Shown in pieces: positions 8,817 through 17,159 of a DNA stretch of 54,216 nt. Numbering within the stretch: the stretch's first letter is position 1; each line of letters opens with the position of its first letter. The stretch lies in the NCBI GenBank assembly GCA_000432335.1, contig HF995346.1, positions 1 to 54,216 on the forward strand, in the 5' to 3' direction. This stretch comes from Firmicutes bacterium CAG:646. GTDB taxonomy: Bacteria > Bacillota > Clostridia > Lachnospirales > Lachnospiraceae. A program made the translations under genes and the position numbers. The notes beneath the pieces are model-generated. The model was not told the DNA's origin and made no database searches. It saw only the letters and a program-made list of their open reading frames with translations.

Positions 8817-9290
8817 TCAAAAACTCATGATTATCACATTACACGCCAGCCATATAAAGCTTCCTTTTCTTTTTCTTCTTAAAATTTTTTCGTCTGTTAT
8901 AGGATTTTTTTCCGAATTTCTTGGCGCATAGCGAAATATCATCCATGCAGAATGACAAATCATCAGAAATTGTACAATCACTGCACCTTCAAAATTTATT
9001 TTACTCACAAGCGCCGCACCGAGACATACCAACGCCATTACAAAAAAGCACCCAATATGTGTTTTACAATGATATCCTCCCGTCCAATATCGCATTCCGC
9101 AAAAAGCTGTCATTGCCAAAAGAACCTCTGCAAACATTCCCAAAACAGCTCCTGCCGCCAGTATTCCCACTACCTTAAGCGTTGTATTTAGAAAGAGTTC
9201 AATTCCGTAGATAACAATAGGATATTGACTCTCAGCAATTCCTTCATTGCGCAAACACCACAGACCTAATTTTCTACTAATTGCGTTCAT
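8817..9290 (-). CDS. agrB: AgrB-type peptide-processing membrane protease
   Basis: A 157-residue membrane protein of the accessory gene regulator B family, which cleaves and cyclises a short propeptide and helps to export the cyclic peptide. The catalytic pair is visible: His in RYWTGGYHCKTHIGC (about residue 74) and the Cys at the end of that stretch (about 81). Four or five hydrophobic segments surround it. The length is slightly below the usual 185-200, with a short C-terminus. The start overlaps the agrD-like gene by 14 bp, the normal agrD-agrB coupling. Substrate: the peptide encoded at 9277-9429. Confidence 0.88.
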   Translation of the reverse strand: MNAISRKLGLWCLRNEGIAESQYPIVIYGIELFLNTTLKVVGILAAGAVLGMFAEVLLAMTAFCGMRYWTGGYHCKTHIGCFFVMALVCLGAALVSKINFEGAVIVQFLMICHSAWMIFRYAPRNSEKNPITDEKILRRKRKGSFIWLACNVIIMSF

Positions 9291-9429
9291 CTTTCATTTT
9301 CTTCCGTAATTCTTCCGGTACATTAATTTCAAAAACTCCCAATACGAAACTTTTTCCCACTACATGAATCGCTCTCTGAATTGCTTTTTCCCCAATTATT
9401 TTTGCTATTTTCCTTTTTACTTCTTTCAT
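9277..9429 (-). CDS. agrD: AgrD-like autoinducer propeptide with Ser at the ring position
   Basis: A 50-codon ORF too short for usual cut-offs. ATG at 9429 follows AGAGGAGG by about 13 nt. The N-terminal half is an amphipathic basic helix beginning MKEVKRKIAKIIGEKA. The C-terminal half reads GKSFVLGVFEINVPEELRKK, matching the AgrD pattern of a small ring segment followed by an acidic tail with VPEEL. Where AgrD proteins normally have the ring Cys, this has Ser; the peptide contains no Cys at all. Ser rings (lactones) are known for Fsr GBAP and for Staphylococcus intermedius. The stop lies inside agrB. The predicted core is SFVLG or SFVLGV with one or two preceding residues; exact ends cannot be read from sequence. 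Confidence 0.8.
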   Translation of the reverse strand: MKEVKRKIAKIIGEKAIQRAIHVVGKSFVLGVFEINVPEELRKKMKDERN

Positions 9430-9473
9430 ATTTTTTGACTTTTTTCCTCCTCTTTGTTATAATGTTTACACGG

Positions 9474-9502
9474 ATTATATCATACCTTTAAGCGTTGCGA
9501 AC
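9474..9502 (-). promoter_or_regulatory. Probable agrD promoter with poor -35
   Basis: On the minus strand TATAAT occupies 9479-9474, about 45 bp upstream of the agrD ATG. The -35 region 17 bp upstream reads GTTCGC, a poor match, which is typical of a promoter that depends on an activator. The LytTR-type repeats lie immediately upstream. Confidence 0.5.
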
Positions 9503-9513
9503 ATTTTCGTCAT

Positions 9514-9543
9514 GAACGTTACTTTTTTCGTCATGAACGTTAC
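9514..9543. promoter_or_regulatory. LytTR-type direct repeats (AgrA-like binding site)
   Basis: Two perfect copies of GAACGTTAC (9514-9522 and 9535-9543) are separated by 12 bp, giving a 21-bp period; the identity extends to about 20 bp per copy (TTCGTCATGAACGTTACTTT). Nine-base repeats with a 12-bp gap are the established geometry for LytTR regulators such as AgrA. They lie between agrD and the kinase gene, about 50 and 71 bp upstream of the agrD transcription start I infer, so activation of the minus-strand operon is the likely role. Confidence 0.7.
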
Positions 9544-9569
9544 TTTTTCATAAATCAAGGGGGGATTTT

Positions 9570-10871
9570 ATGGAGATTTGTATTTCTGCGCTGCTTTCAG
9601 CCTCTAGTTCGATAATAGGCTTCTTTGGACTTATCTTTTTTCAAACTAAGAAAAGAACGATTCTTCTCTATTTTTTATACTATATATTGCTTTTCTTTTT
9701 TGTCGCCCCTTACATCGGACAGTGGGTTACTATTTTCCTGATTACAGGTGCATGTTTGATTATATGGTTTTCTTTTCACCATATTTTATATATTGCCTTG
9801 TCTCTGGTGGGATACTTTATTTGTGTTTTGCTTAACCATGCTATTTCCATCCCTGCTAATTTTGCAGGAATTTCCATAGCAAAAATACAGAAAGATTATT
9901 TCATCCTGTTTTCTTTAGGATTTTTTCTGCTCTCCGCTTTGGTAAATTGCCTGATCGGTCGTTTTCTCATTACCCCACGCATCACCCTGCTGGAAAACTG
10001 CCCTCCCCGGTTCCTTTGGGCGTTTCTTCTGGAACTTTTACTGGGAGCGTGTCTTTCCACCTTCAATATTATCTACGGTGAAATAGTTCATTACCCTATA
10101 CAGGTATTGACCGTCAACGGTATTCTCGTTTCCGTACTGGTTCTTTCTTCTGCAGTGCTTTTTTACATTCTGTACCAGATTCTCTTGCAGAATCAACAGC
10201 TTGTTCTTCAACAGCAGGAACAGGAAATCACGCAGGAGTATATGACACAAATGGAAGATCTTTATCAGGAAATGTGCACTTTTCGTCATGACTACAAAAA
10301 TATTCTCAGTACCATGGGATATTATATAGAACACAAGGAGCTGGCGCATCTGGAAGAATATTTCCATCAGAAAATTCTCCCCACCGCCTCTTCCCTTCCC
10401 GGACAGGATTTCATTCTGGGAAAGCTGTCGCAGGTTCAGGTGGCTCCCATCAAGAGCCTTCTGTACAGTAAGCTTTGTATCTGCCAGAATAAACAGATTC
10501 CTTTTACTTTATCGATTCCGCAACCTGTAACCCAATTTCCCATGGATATTCTTTCCCTCTGTCAGATTCTGGGGATTTTGTTGGACAATGCCATCGAGGC
10601 TGCGATACAAACAGAACAACCTTATGTGGAGATTAATCTGTTGCCACTGGAAGAGAATATTTACATAGAGATTAAAAACAGAACACTTCCTCTGACTGTA
10701 CCAATCTCAGAACTTTCTCGCCATGGATTTTCCACAAAGAAAGGACATACCGGACTTGGTCTGCACACCGTACAGAAACTCCTTGCTCCCCTCGAACATG
10801 TACAATTCTCTCTGGAAGTGCAGGACGATCTGTTTTCTGCTAAACTGGTTTTAGGAAAGGAAATTTTATGA
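9570..10871 (+). CDS. agrC: AgrC-like GHKL sensor histidine kinase
   Basis: A 433-residue kinase. Six hydrophobic segments fill residues 1-200 and form the peptide sensor. The phospho-acceptor His is H240 in FRHDYKN, followed by a GHKL ATPase domain with N box LCQILGILLDNAIEAA and glycine box KKGHTGLGLHTV, without a separate HAMP. This is the standard AgrC/ComD layout. AAGGGGGG precedes the ATG. The gene overlaps the response regulator gene by 4 bp (ATGA). Divergent orientation to agrD-agrB and the shared regulatory region support a cyclic peptide ligand. Confidence 0.88.
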   Translation: MEICISALLSASSSIIGFFGLIFFQTKKRTILLYFLYYILLFFFVAPYIGQWVTIFLITGACLIIWFSFHHILYIALSLVGYFICVLLNHAISIPANFAGISIAKIQKDYFILFSLGFFLLSALVNCLIGRFLITPRITLLENCPPRFLWAFLLELLLGACLSTFNIIYGEIVHYPIQVLTVNGILVSVLVLSSAVLFYILYQILLQNQQLVLQQQEQEITQEYMTQMEDLYQEMCTFRHDYKNILSTMGYYIEHKELAHLEEYFHQKILPTASSLPGQDFILGKLSQVQVAPIKSLLYSKLCICQNKQIPFTLSIPQPVTQFPMDILSLCQILGILLDNAIEAAIQTEQPYVEINLLPLEENIYIEIKNRTLPLTVPISELSRHGFSTKKGHTGLGLHTVQKLLAPLEHVQFSLEVQDDLFSAKLVLGKEIL

Positions 10872-11422
10872 TACCTATTCTGATTTGTGATGATGACACG
10901 CTCTGGACCCAGAAACTTTCCAGAGAAATCGAACGTTTTCAAATAGCAAGTGACTGGGAAGTTTGCCTTACCCACGTTTCTCATACACCGGAAATATTTT
11001 TACAATATCTGAGACAGGAACGCCCCCAGATGGGTATCTATCTTCTGGATATTGATTTACAATCAGACATCTCCGGTATGGAATTGGGAAAAGAAATCCG
11101 CCGTCTGGATTCTTCTGCTCAATTAATTTTTATTACCACCCATGACGAACTGGTGTTTCCTACTTTATCTATGGGATTCGGGGTCTGCAACTTTATCATA
11201 AAAGATCAGGAAAATTGGAGAGAGCAATTACATCAGACTTTTCAAAATATCGAAGCCTTTTTCCGTTCCTGGAATCATCCCCAAACGCCATCTCTCACAT
11301 TAAAATGCGGCAGTCTCCGGGAAACGCTTCCCAAACAGGATATTTACTTTATTACTAAGACTTCCCATACCCCAAAGTTAATTTACAAACAAAAACACTC
11401 CCTGGGTGAGACTGAATGCTAA
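10868..11422 (+). pseudogene. AgrA-like response regulator, truncated in the LytTR domain
   Basis: The receiver domain is complete: acidic DDD at 8-10, phospho-acceptor D61 in YLLDIDL, T90 and K112. A LytTR domain starts at about residue 143 (LTLKCGSLRETL, DIYFITKTSHTPKL) but stops after some 30 residues; the last 12 residues (YKQKHSLGETEC) are read from the antisense of the neighbouring permease gene. AgrA proteins are about 240 residues, so 60-70 residues, including most DNA contacts, are missing. The break coincides with the break in the permease at about 11380. The protein could still accept phosphate but should not bind the LytTR sites. Confidence 0.85.
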
Positions 11423-11863
11423 ATACAAAAGAATAAGTCCAGTCCTATTAAGCAGATTCAAATTAGTCATTAATTTCGTCACTGGCAGCATTATTACCTG
11501 TGATGGAATAAACAATCCCATAAGCAGATAATAATAGATGCTTTTATAATATCTTTTTGTATAGTTTCTTGCAATAGAATAAGAGACTGCTGGTACAAGT
11601 ACCAAAATAAATGTTACCGATATCACTGAAATTATTAAAGAATTTCTTGCAAATATCCAATAATTGTTATTTTGAAACAACTCCTTAAAGTTATTTAAAT
11701 TAAACGATGATGGAAATGCAAAAAAGTTTCTCCCTGCTTCTTCCAATGTCTTAAATGAATTTATAACAACTAAAAATAATGGCATTAAAATCAAAAACAA
11801 CCCGCTTAAGAGCAGCAAATCCCTCGCAATTCGCCAGCCCAAACCTTCCCTTTTTATCTTCAT
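11378..11863 (-). pseudogene. CUT1 sugar permease (MalG type), 3'-truncated
   Basis: Only the first 161 residues of a normal roughly 275-residue MalG-type permease remain. It starts at the ATG at 11863 behind AGAGGAGG, has an N-terminal segment, the FKTLEEA region and two or three further helices, and stops at LFVN with a TAA at 11378-11380. The missing part contains the EAA loop that docks the ATPase, so the product cannot work. The frame is intact up to the break. It is the last gene of the 15074-11378 operon, and its break point is the same as that of the response regulator on the other strand. Confidence 0.85.
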
Positions 11864-11865
11864 TT

Positions 11866-12741
11866 CTATTCGCCTCCTCTGCTGGTAATTTTCAGCTGTG
11901 TTAAGGAAAAAATAGCTACCAATACAAACAGAATACATGCTTCCGCATTCGCCATACCAAATCTCGCATTTTTAAATGCATCATTATATATAGATATTCC
12001 AATAACTTCCGTAGCTCTCACCGGTCCTCCTCCTGTCAGTGCAAACGGAAAATCAAAAGAAGTAAATCCCTGTTTCACCATAAGTACAAGATTCACTGTT
12101 AAAGTCGGTAAGAGATAGGGGAATGTAATATAACGAAATTCTTGAAACAATGTAGCCCCATCGATTTTTGCCGATTCATATTGTTCATCTGGTATCTGTT
12201 GTAACCCAGCTATAAAAATAACCGTTGGAAGGGCAACTGCCTGCCATATATGTACAAATACAACCGCCGGCAAAGCTGTTTTTCCAGTCATTAATAAACT
12301 CTGTGATAACCATTCTATATTTAATGCCTGTCCCAGCAAAGGAACTACGCGATAAAACAACTGATCCCAAATCAATGCTATCGTAATTCCACCAATCATT
12401 GCCGGAATAAAATAAATTGACTTTATAAATGTTTTAAATTTCTTCAAAGAATTAAGAGAGAGCGCCAGCAATAATGATAATAGAATTACTCCTGTCACCA
12501 GCAAAACGCTATAACAAATTGTTGTCTTTAAAGATCCCCAAAAATTGGGATTTTTTAACAATGCAATATAATTCTTAAATCCAATAAAATCATATTCTAA
12601 AGACATCCCGTCCCAATTTGTAAAGCTATATCTAACTCCACTTATTACAGAAAACACATAAAAAATAGAGTATAATACTACAGGGATTATCGTAAAACTG
12701 AAATAAATCATCTTCCCCGATATCTTTTTTTTCGTTTTCAT
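11866..12741 (-). CDS. CUT1 sugar ABC permease (MalF/UgpA type)
   Basis: A 291-residue permease with six transmembrane segments. The EAA-type loop is visible as EQYESAKIDGATLFQEFRYIT (about residues 186-206). GGAGGG lies upstream of the ATG at 12741. Its partner would be the MalG-type protein at 11378-11863, which is truncated, so the transporter is probably inactive unless another MalG substitutes. The binding-protein gene precedes it, with a strong hairpin between. Confidence 0.9.
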   Translation of the reverse strand: MKTKKKISGKMIYFSFTIIPVVLYSIFYVFSVISGVRYSFTNWDGMSLEYDFIGFKNYIALLKNPNFWGSLKTTICYSVLLVTGVILLSLLLALSLNSLKKFKTFIKSIYFIPAMIGGITIALIWDQLFYRVVPLLGQALNIEWLSQSLLMTGKTALPAVVFVHIWQAVALPTVIFIAGLQQIPDEQYESAKIDGATLFQEFRYITFPYLLPTLTVNLVLMVKQGFTSFDFPFALTGGGPVRATEVIGISIYNDAFKNARFGMANAEACILFVLVAIFSLTQLKITSRGGE

Positions 12742-12780
12742 CTACCAAACCCTCCTGTTTATCTACTTTTCACTGATAAA

Positions 12781-12818
12781 AAAACCGACAGTCGTTTGCT
12801 ACCAAGCAACTGTCGGTT
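12781..12818. terminator. Hairpin between binding-protein and permease genes
   Basis: Perfect 11-bp stem AAACCGACAGT/ACTGTCGGTTT with an inner TTGCT/AGCAA stem. It is bordered by A-runs on one side and T-runs on the other, so it works as a terminator in either direction. It lies inside an operon, and would therefore leave more binding-protein mRNA than permease mRNA. Confidence 0.75.
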
Positions 12819-12824
12819 TTTTAA

Positions 12825-14111
12825 TTATTCAGCCGAAGTGATGGCAATAGATTTATCCATTTCTTTCAAATAATTCTCTACATTTTTCTCACTCCAAAAT
12901 CCCTGCGTAACACTATACAAATCTGTAATTACATTATTATCGATCGTCGATGCCATCCAGTCATGTACCTGTCCGTCTGCAATTAAATCTAACATAGGAC
13001 GAACTCCTTCATCTTTATGTTTCACACCTTTAATACAAGCTGGCGCACCTTCAGCATCACAGAATAGCTGTGCATTTTCCGGTTGTGCAAGAAACGCAAG
13101 AAATCTGTATGCTGCTTCTTTTTCTTCTTCAGATGCTTTTGCAGAAACACAGATTGCTGCATCTATTCCAGACAACGTATTCGTTGTTTCATAAGTATCA
13201 TTTGGCAATGGAAAAATTCCTAAATTCAAATCTGGATTGGCAATCATAATAGTTCCACGGGCATATGATCCTGTAATACACATTGCATATTTTCCATTTG
13301 CGAAATTTTCATAACACTGCATATCTGACATTGCTAATGCATCCTCATTACTGTAATCAAAAAGAGTTAGCATTTTTTCAGCGACTGCTGTAAAACCTTC
13401 ATCACCTTCCATTTTTCCCTCTCCAGATACAGCTTTTTCAATCGTTTCTACTCCCTCTGGATCCCATGCAACTGTACAGCACTGGAAAGTATGTCCTACT
13501 CTCCCTGGATCCTTTCCATGTAGACCTAAAGGGGTAATCCCTTTAGACTTTAGAGTTTCACATACGTTAATAAATTCATCCCATGTTTTCGGAATTTCCA
13601 AATTATTTTCTTCAAATATATCAATATTATACCAGACACCCATATAATTTCGGCTAAATGGAAGCGCATAATATTTTCCATCTTCCTGAATTGTCATATC
13701 CAGCGCTGATTGCTCTACATTCTTCAAAAATTCCTGATCTGACAAATCTTGAACATATCCATTAGCAACTTTCTGTTTAAACTGAACCTGCGTTGGAAAA
13801 TCAGTAAAAATAGTAGGAATGTCTCCTGATGCCACTCGGGAAGTTAAAACTGTTGGCGCATCAGGAACTGTATTCATTTCAATTTTTATATCTGGATTTG
13901 CTTCGTTGAATTTTTCTATAATTTGATTGTATCCTACCTGCGCAGCTTCTTCTGTTTTCTGCTGAAAAAATTCAACTGTCAAAACATCTTCTTTAGATTC
14001 CTGTTTCCCCTTTTCTCCTGTATTATTTTCATTTGCAGAACTTCCTCCACATGCTGCTAAACTTGTCCCGATCAATATCATACAAATAGCCGCTGCAATT
14101 TTCTTTTTCAT
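12825..14111 (-). CDS. Extracellular solute-binding lipoprotein (CUT1, family 1)
   Basis: A 428-residue lipoprotein with lipobox SLAAC (about residue 20) and a Gly/Ser/Asn linker. The body has family 1 features: the ASGDIPTIFTDFP segment, YALPFSRNYMGVWYNIDIFEENNLEIPKTWDEF, and the NGKYAMCITGSYARG segment. It should capture an oligosaccharide outside the cell and deliver it to the permeases downstream. GGAGGG precedes the start. It lies 12 bp behind the UroD-like gene. The sugar cannot be named from sequence. Confidence 0.9.
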   Translation of the reverse strand: MKKKIAAAICMILIGTSLAACGGSSANENNTGEKGKQESKEDVLTVEFFQQKTEEAAQVGYNQIIEKFNEANPDIKIEMNTVPDAPTVLTSRVASGDIPTIFTDFPTQVQFKQKVANGYVQDLSDQEFLKNVEQSALDMTIQEDGKYYALPFSRNYMGVWYNIDIFEENNLEIPKTWDEFINVCETLKSKGITPLGLHGKDPGRVGHTFQCCTVAWDPEGVETIEKAVSGEGKMEGDEGFTAVAEKMLTLFDYSNEDALAMSDMQCYENFANGKYAMCITGSYARGTIMIANPDLNLGIFPLPNDTYETTNTLSGIDAAICVSAKASEEEKEAAYRFLAFLAQPENAQLFCDAEGAPACIKGVKHKDEGVRPMLDLIADGQVHDWMASTIDNNVITDLYSVTQGFWSEKNVENYLKEMDKSIAITSAE

Positions 14112-14123
14112 GAGATATCCCTC

Positions 14124-15074
14124 CTACTTGATCGCATACTGGTGTGTACTATCTACCGCTTTTTTAATATAATCCAACCGGATATTTTTGCCTTGAATTG
14201 TACAATCTGCTCCTACCATCAAACCTTTATATCCAAACTTATTTATTACTTCTTTTACTTCCTCTTCTATTTTCTCTTCTGGTCCATTCAAGATATTTCC
14301 TTTGTTATTTAAACCGCCCAAAATTGCGCTTTCAAAGGTTTCTTTTCCCCTCTCCAAACTATAATTATTATCTTTTACAGACCAGTTTATTAAATCTGCC
14401 GGATACCCTTTAAACCAATCGATATTTGTCTTGAATTCATACTCTGGCTCACCGCAAATATGAAGAATGTTATACTTATTTTTCATACTTTTTGCTACAT
14501 TTAAAATTTGAATATCATATGGCTTTACTAATTTCTCCCATTCTGTTTTTTCAAATCTTCCAGGTTCACTGAATTGTGCGGAATAATAGATTCCGTCTGC
14601 ACCAGCCTCCATATATCCTTTCGCCCATTCTTCTAACCCTTTTGCTATATTTTTAATTCCTGCCGCAACTGCTTCCGGCGCTTCTTTACTATATTTCATC
14701 AATACATCATCACCAAAAGCAATACTGGCTGCCTTAAAAGGTCCAAACATTGTTTGAAAAATCAAAACTTCATCTTTTACTTCTTTTTTTATAATCTCAA
14801 GCACCTTCACCAGTTTTTGAAATACTTCTGAGTCTGTCCCTTTCACTCCCACATTATACCAATCATCCGCTGAATGAATTTCACCTTCAATCGGATACAT
14901 ATAGTCCTGCATTACTTTAATTACATCCATATCGGTTTCTTTATAAAGTTTCAAATGGGCATCTGCCATTTCTTGTACAGAATAATCTGATTTGTAATGA
15001 AACCAAAAACCTGCAGGAATCCTGTCTGGTTTTTCTTTTCTCATAACAGCAAGAACACGCTCTTTTTTATTCAT
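14124..15074 (-). CDS. Uroporphyrinogen decarboxylase-fold protein (MtaA/UroD-like)
   Basis: A 316-residue protein of the UroD/MtaA superfamily. It opens with KERVLAVMRKEKPDRIPAGFW and carries the zinc-ligand style motif LHICGEPE (H-x-C-G) and a later GADCT, like corrinoid-dependent methyltransferases. It is too diverged to be a haem-pathway HemE: the usual N-terminal RQAGR motif is missing. It is the first gene of a sugar-uptake operon. Such UroD-like proteins recur in carbohydrate operons of gut Firmicutes with unproven roles. AGGAGAG precedes the ATG at 15074. A role in demethylating or otherwise processing the imported substrate is only inference. Confidence 0.78.
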   Translation of the reverse strand: MNKKERVLAVMRKEKPDRIPAGFWFHYKSDYSVQEMADAHLKLYKETDMDVIKVMQDYMYPIEGEIHSADDWYNVGVKGTDSEVFQKLVKVLEIIKKEVKDEVLIFQTMFGPFKAASIAFGDDVLMKYSKEAPEAVAAGIKNIAKGLEEWAKGYMEAGADGIYYSAQFSEPGRFEKTEWEKLVKPYDIQILNVAKSMKNKYNILHICGEPEYEFKTNIDWFKGYPADLINWSVKDNNYSLERGKETFESAILGGLNNKGNILNGPEEKIEEEVKEVINKFGYKGLMVGADCTIQGKNIRLDYIKKAVDSTHQYAIK

Positions 15075-15116
15075 TTTTCTCTCTCCTATTTAATATTTTA
15101 TTTACTACTCTTTTTA

Positions 15117-15128
15117 GAAACGTTTCTG
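15117..15128. promoter_or_regulatory. LacI/CcpA-type operator palindrome
   Basis: AGAAACGTTTCT is a perfect 12-bp palindrome with the central ACGT typical of LacI-family operators. It lies about 43 bp upstream of the UroD-like start codon and downstream of a minus-strand TATAAT (15162-15157), where a bound repressor would block transcription. No LacI-type gene lies next to this operon. Confidence 0.6.
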
Positions 15129-15236
15129 TTTTGTAGTTCTTTATTTTGATAAGTCTATTATAAAGAACAATTTAGAGTAAAAATAGGATTTTTCTTTGTT
15201 AAATAATGGAATTTTATCTAGTTTGTATAAATTCTA

Positions 15237-15266
15237 TTGTTTTTTATCTTTTTTTTGTTATATAAT
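15237..15266 (+). promoter_or_regulatory. Promoter of the orphan sensor kinase
   Basis: TTGTTT (15237-15242) and TATAAT (15261-15266) are 18 bp apart. Transcription would start near 15273, which rules out a start codon at 15237 and supports the ATG at 15306 behind AGAAGGGG. Confidence 0.55.
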
Positions 15267-15305
15267 TCTACTTATAAAATATTTCACAAAAGAAGGGGTT
15301 ATATT

Positions 15306-17150
15306 ATGAAATTACAGAATTTTTCCTATCGAACACAGATATTTCTTGCCTCTCTTATCCTTCTGGTAATTCCATCAACTTTATTAGGAATTACCACTGC
15401 AAACCAAACAGCCACTTCCGTTCGGAAAGAGTTTAATCAGACAATGGAAACTATTATAAATCAATCCAATCTTACCTTAGACACACTTTTGAGAGATGCA
15501 ACAAAAATCGCAGACATGCATATTTTAAATAATGATATTCGCAAAGCTTTACTTACCGATTATAAAAATGATCTTTTATCTTATTCACAAGATAACTATA
15601 TGATTGCCAAACAGCTTACGCAAACTAACCGTTTAAATACCAATGTACTTTCATGCTTATTTAGAAGTCGATATAACTATACTTTTGAATACAATATTAC
15701 AAGCGCCACTCTTCAAAAAGAAATTCTGAAAAAAATGGACAGTTGGGAAACCTTTGCACGTTCTTCCAACTATTATACTTATTTTGCGCCTATTCAAAAG
15801 TCATTTGCCTATAATAAAACTATCCTTCCAATGGTCAAAATCCTCTATGATGGATATACTTTTAAAGAACTGGGGAGTTGTTATGTGGGAATTGATTTTT
15901 CTCAAGTTGAAAATATATTTACTTCTGCAAAAACAGCTAATAACGTATTTTTGATTTATAACTCTAGTAATGATTTGATTTACTGTTCTAATCAAGAATA
16001 TTTAAGTTCCAATAAATACAATGCTTTATTGAAAGAATTATCTGATTTTAGCGCGGACTTTGATGAAAATAGCAGCAACGCAACCCGTACCATTTCCATT
16101 CAAAAAAATAGTTATCTGGTAAACGGATGTTATAATAAGACAACCGGTTGGAATCTTATTCAGTTTACCAATAACCAAAATATCTCCAAAGCTTATCAGC
16201 ACAACTTAGCTAACTACTTCTACATTTTTATAGTAACGTTGCTATTAGGATTAATCCTCGCTATTTTTTTATCACAAGGGCTTACAGACTCTATCCATAT
16301 GCTTTGCAAAAAAATAGATTCTCATACCACTGAAAACTTTAAAGATATAACGGTAGAAGGTAAAATTTCTAATCGTGAACTACAAACCTTAGTAAACAGC
16401 TTCAATCATCTTAATAAGCATTTGGTTGAAAGTTTACGTCAAAATTACTTAAGTCAAATAAATGAACAAGCCTTACGAATTCAGATTTTACAAACACAGA
16501 TCAATCACCATTTTTTATATAACACGCTAAACGGAATTAAATCAATCGCAGATATACACAATGAACCCGAAATAAAAACCATTGCATCCTGTATGTCCGA
16601 TTTATTACGATACAATTTAAAAAAGATTCCTATTGTTTGTCTGGAAGAAGAAATTCAGCAACTACACAGGTACATTACTATTTTAAATATTCGTTTTCCA
16701 AACAAATTTTCTTTTGATTGTACTATTCCAAAGGAATTTTATTCATTAAAAATTCCTGCTTTTTTATTACAGCCATTAGTAGAAAATTGCGTTGAACATG
16801 GTTTTATAAAAATGGATTCGGGATGTTATATAAACGTAAGCGCTAATCTCAGTGATAACATTCTACACTTTTTGGTAGCAGACAATGGCGCTGGTATAAC
16901 TCCTGAACGCCTAAAAGAACTCTCTACTGCATTATGGAAAACAACGTCTATTGCAAATGATATCAATAGTTCTACTGATGTAAAAGAAAATCATCATTTT
17001 ATAGGAATTCTCAATGTTCACCAACGTATAAAAAGCTATTATGGAAATGATTATGGATTGTCCATTGAGAGTTGTATCGATGAAGGAACCATCATCGATA
17101 TTAAAATACCTTATAATCAAAACCCTAAACTTCCCCAGCAATTACAATAA
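15306..17150 (+). CDS. YesM-type sensor histidine kinase, no adjacent regulator
   Basis: A 614-residue membrane kinase: first transmembrane segment at about 13-35, a large extracellular sensor, a second segment near 306-328, a HAMP region, then the His-kinase domain with QINHHFLYNTLNG and an HATPase with LLQPLVENCVEHGF and DNGAGI boxes. The ATG at 15306 has AGAAGGGG upstream. This family normally comes with an AraC-type YesN regulator, but none lies beside it; the next gene downstream is a transporter on the other strand. It is divergent from the UroD-like sugar operon, which is its probable target. Confidence 0.88.
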   Translation: MKLQNFSYRTQIFLASLILLVIPSTLLGITTANQTATSVRKEFNQTMETIINQSNLTLDTLLRDATKIADMHILNNDIRKALLTDYKNDLLSYSQDNYMIAKQLTQTNRLNTNVLSCLFRSRYNYTFEYNITSATLQKEILKKMDSWETFARSSNYYTYFAPIQKSFAYNKTILPMVKILYDGYTFKELGSCYVGIDFSQVENIFTSAKTANNVFLIYNSSNDLIYCSNQEYLSSNKYNALLKELSDFSADFDENSSNATRTISIQKNSYLVNGCYNKTTGWNLIQFTNNQNISKAYQHNLANYFYIFIVTLLLGLILAIFLSQGLTDSIHMLCKKIDSHTTENFKDITVEGKISNRELQTLVNSFNHLNKHLVESLRQNYLSQINEQALRIQILQTQINHHFLYNTLNGIKSIADIHNEPEIKTIASCMSDLLRYNLKKIPIVCLEEEIQQLHRYITILNIRFPNKFSFDCTIPKEFYSLKIPAFLLQPLVENCVEHGFIKMDSGCYINVSANLSDNILHFLVADNGAGITPERLKELSTALWKTTSIANDINSSTDVKENHHFIGILNVHQRIKSYYGNDYGLSIESCIDEGTIIDIKIPYNQNPKLPQQLQ

Positions 17151-17159
17151 AAATAAGAA

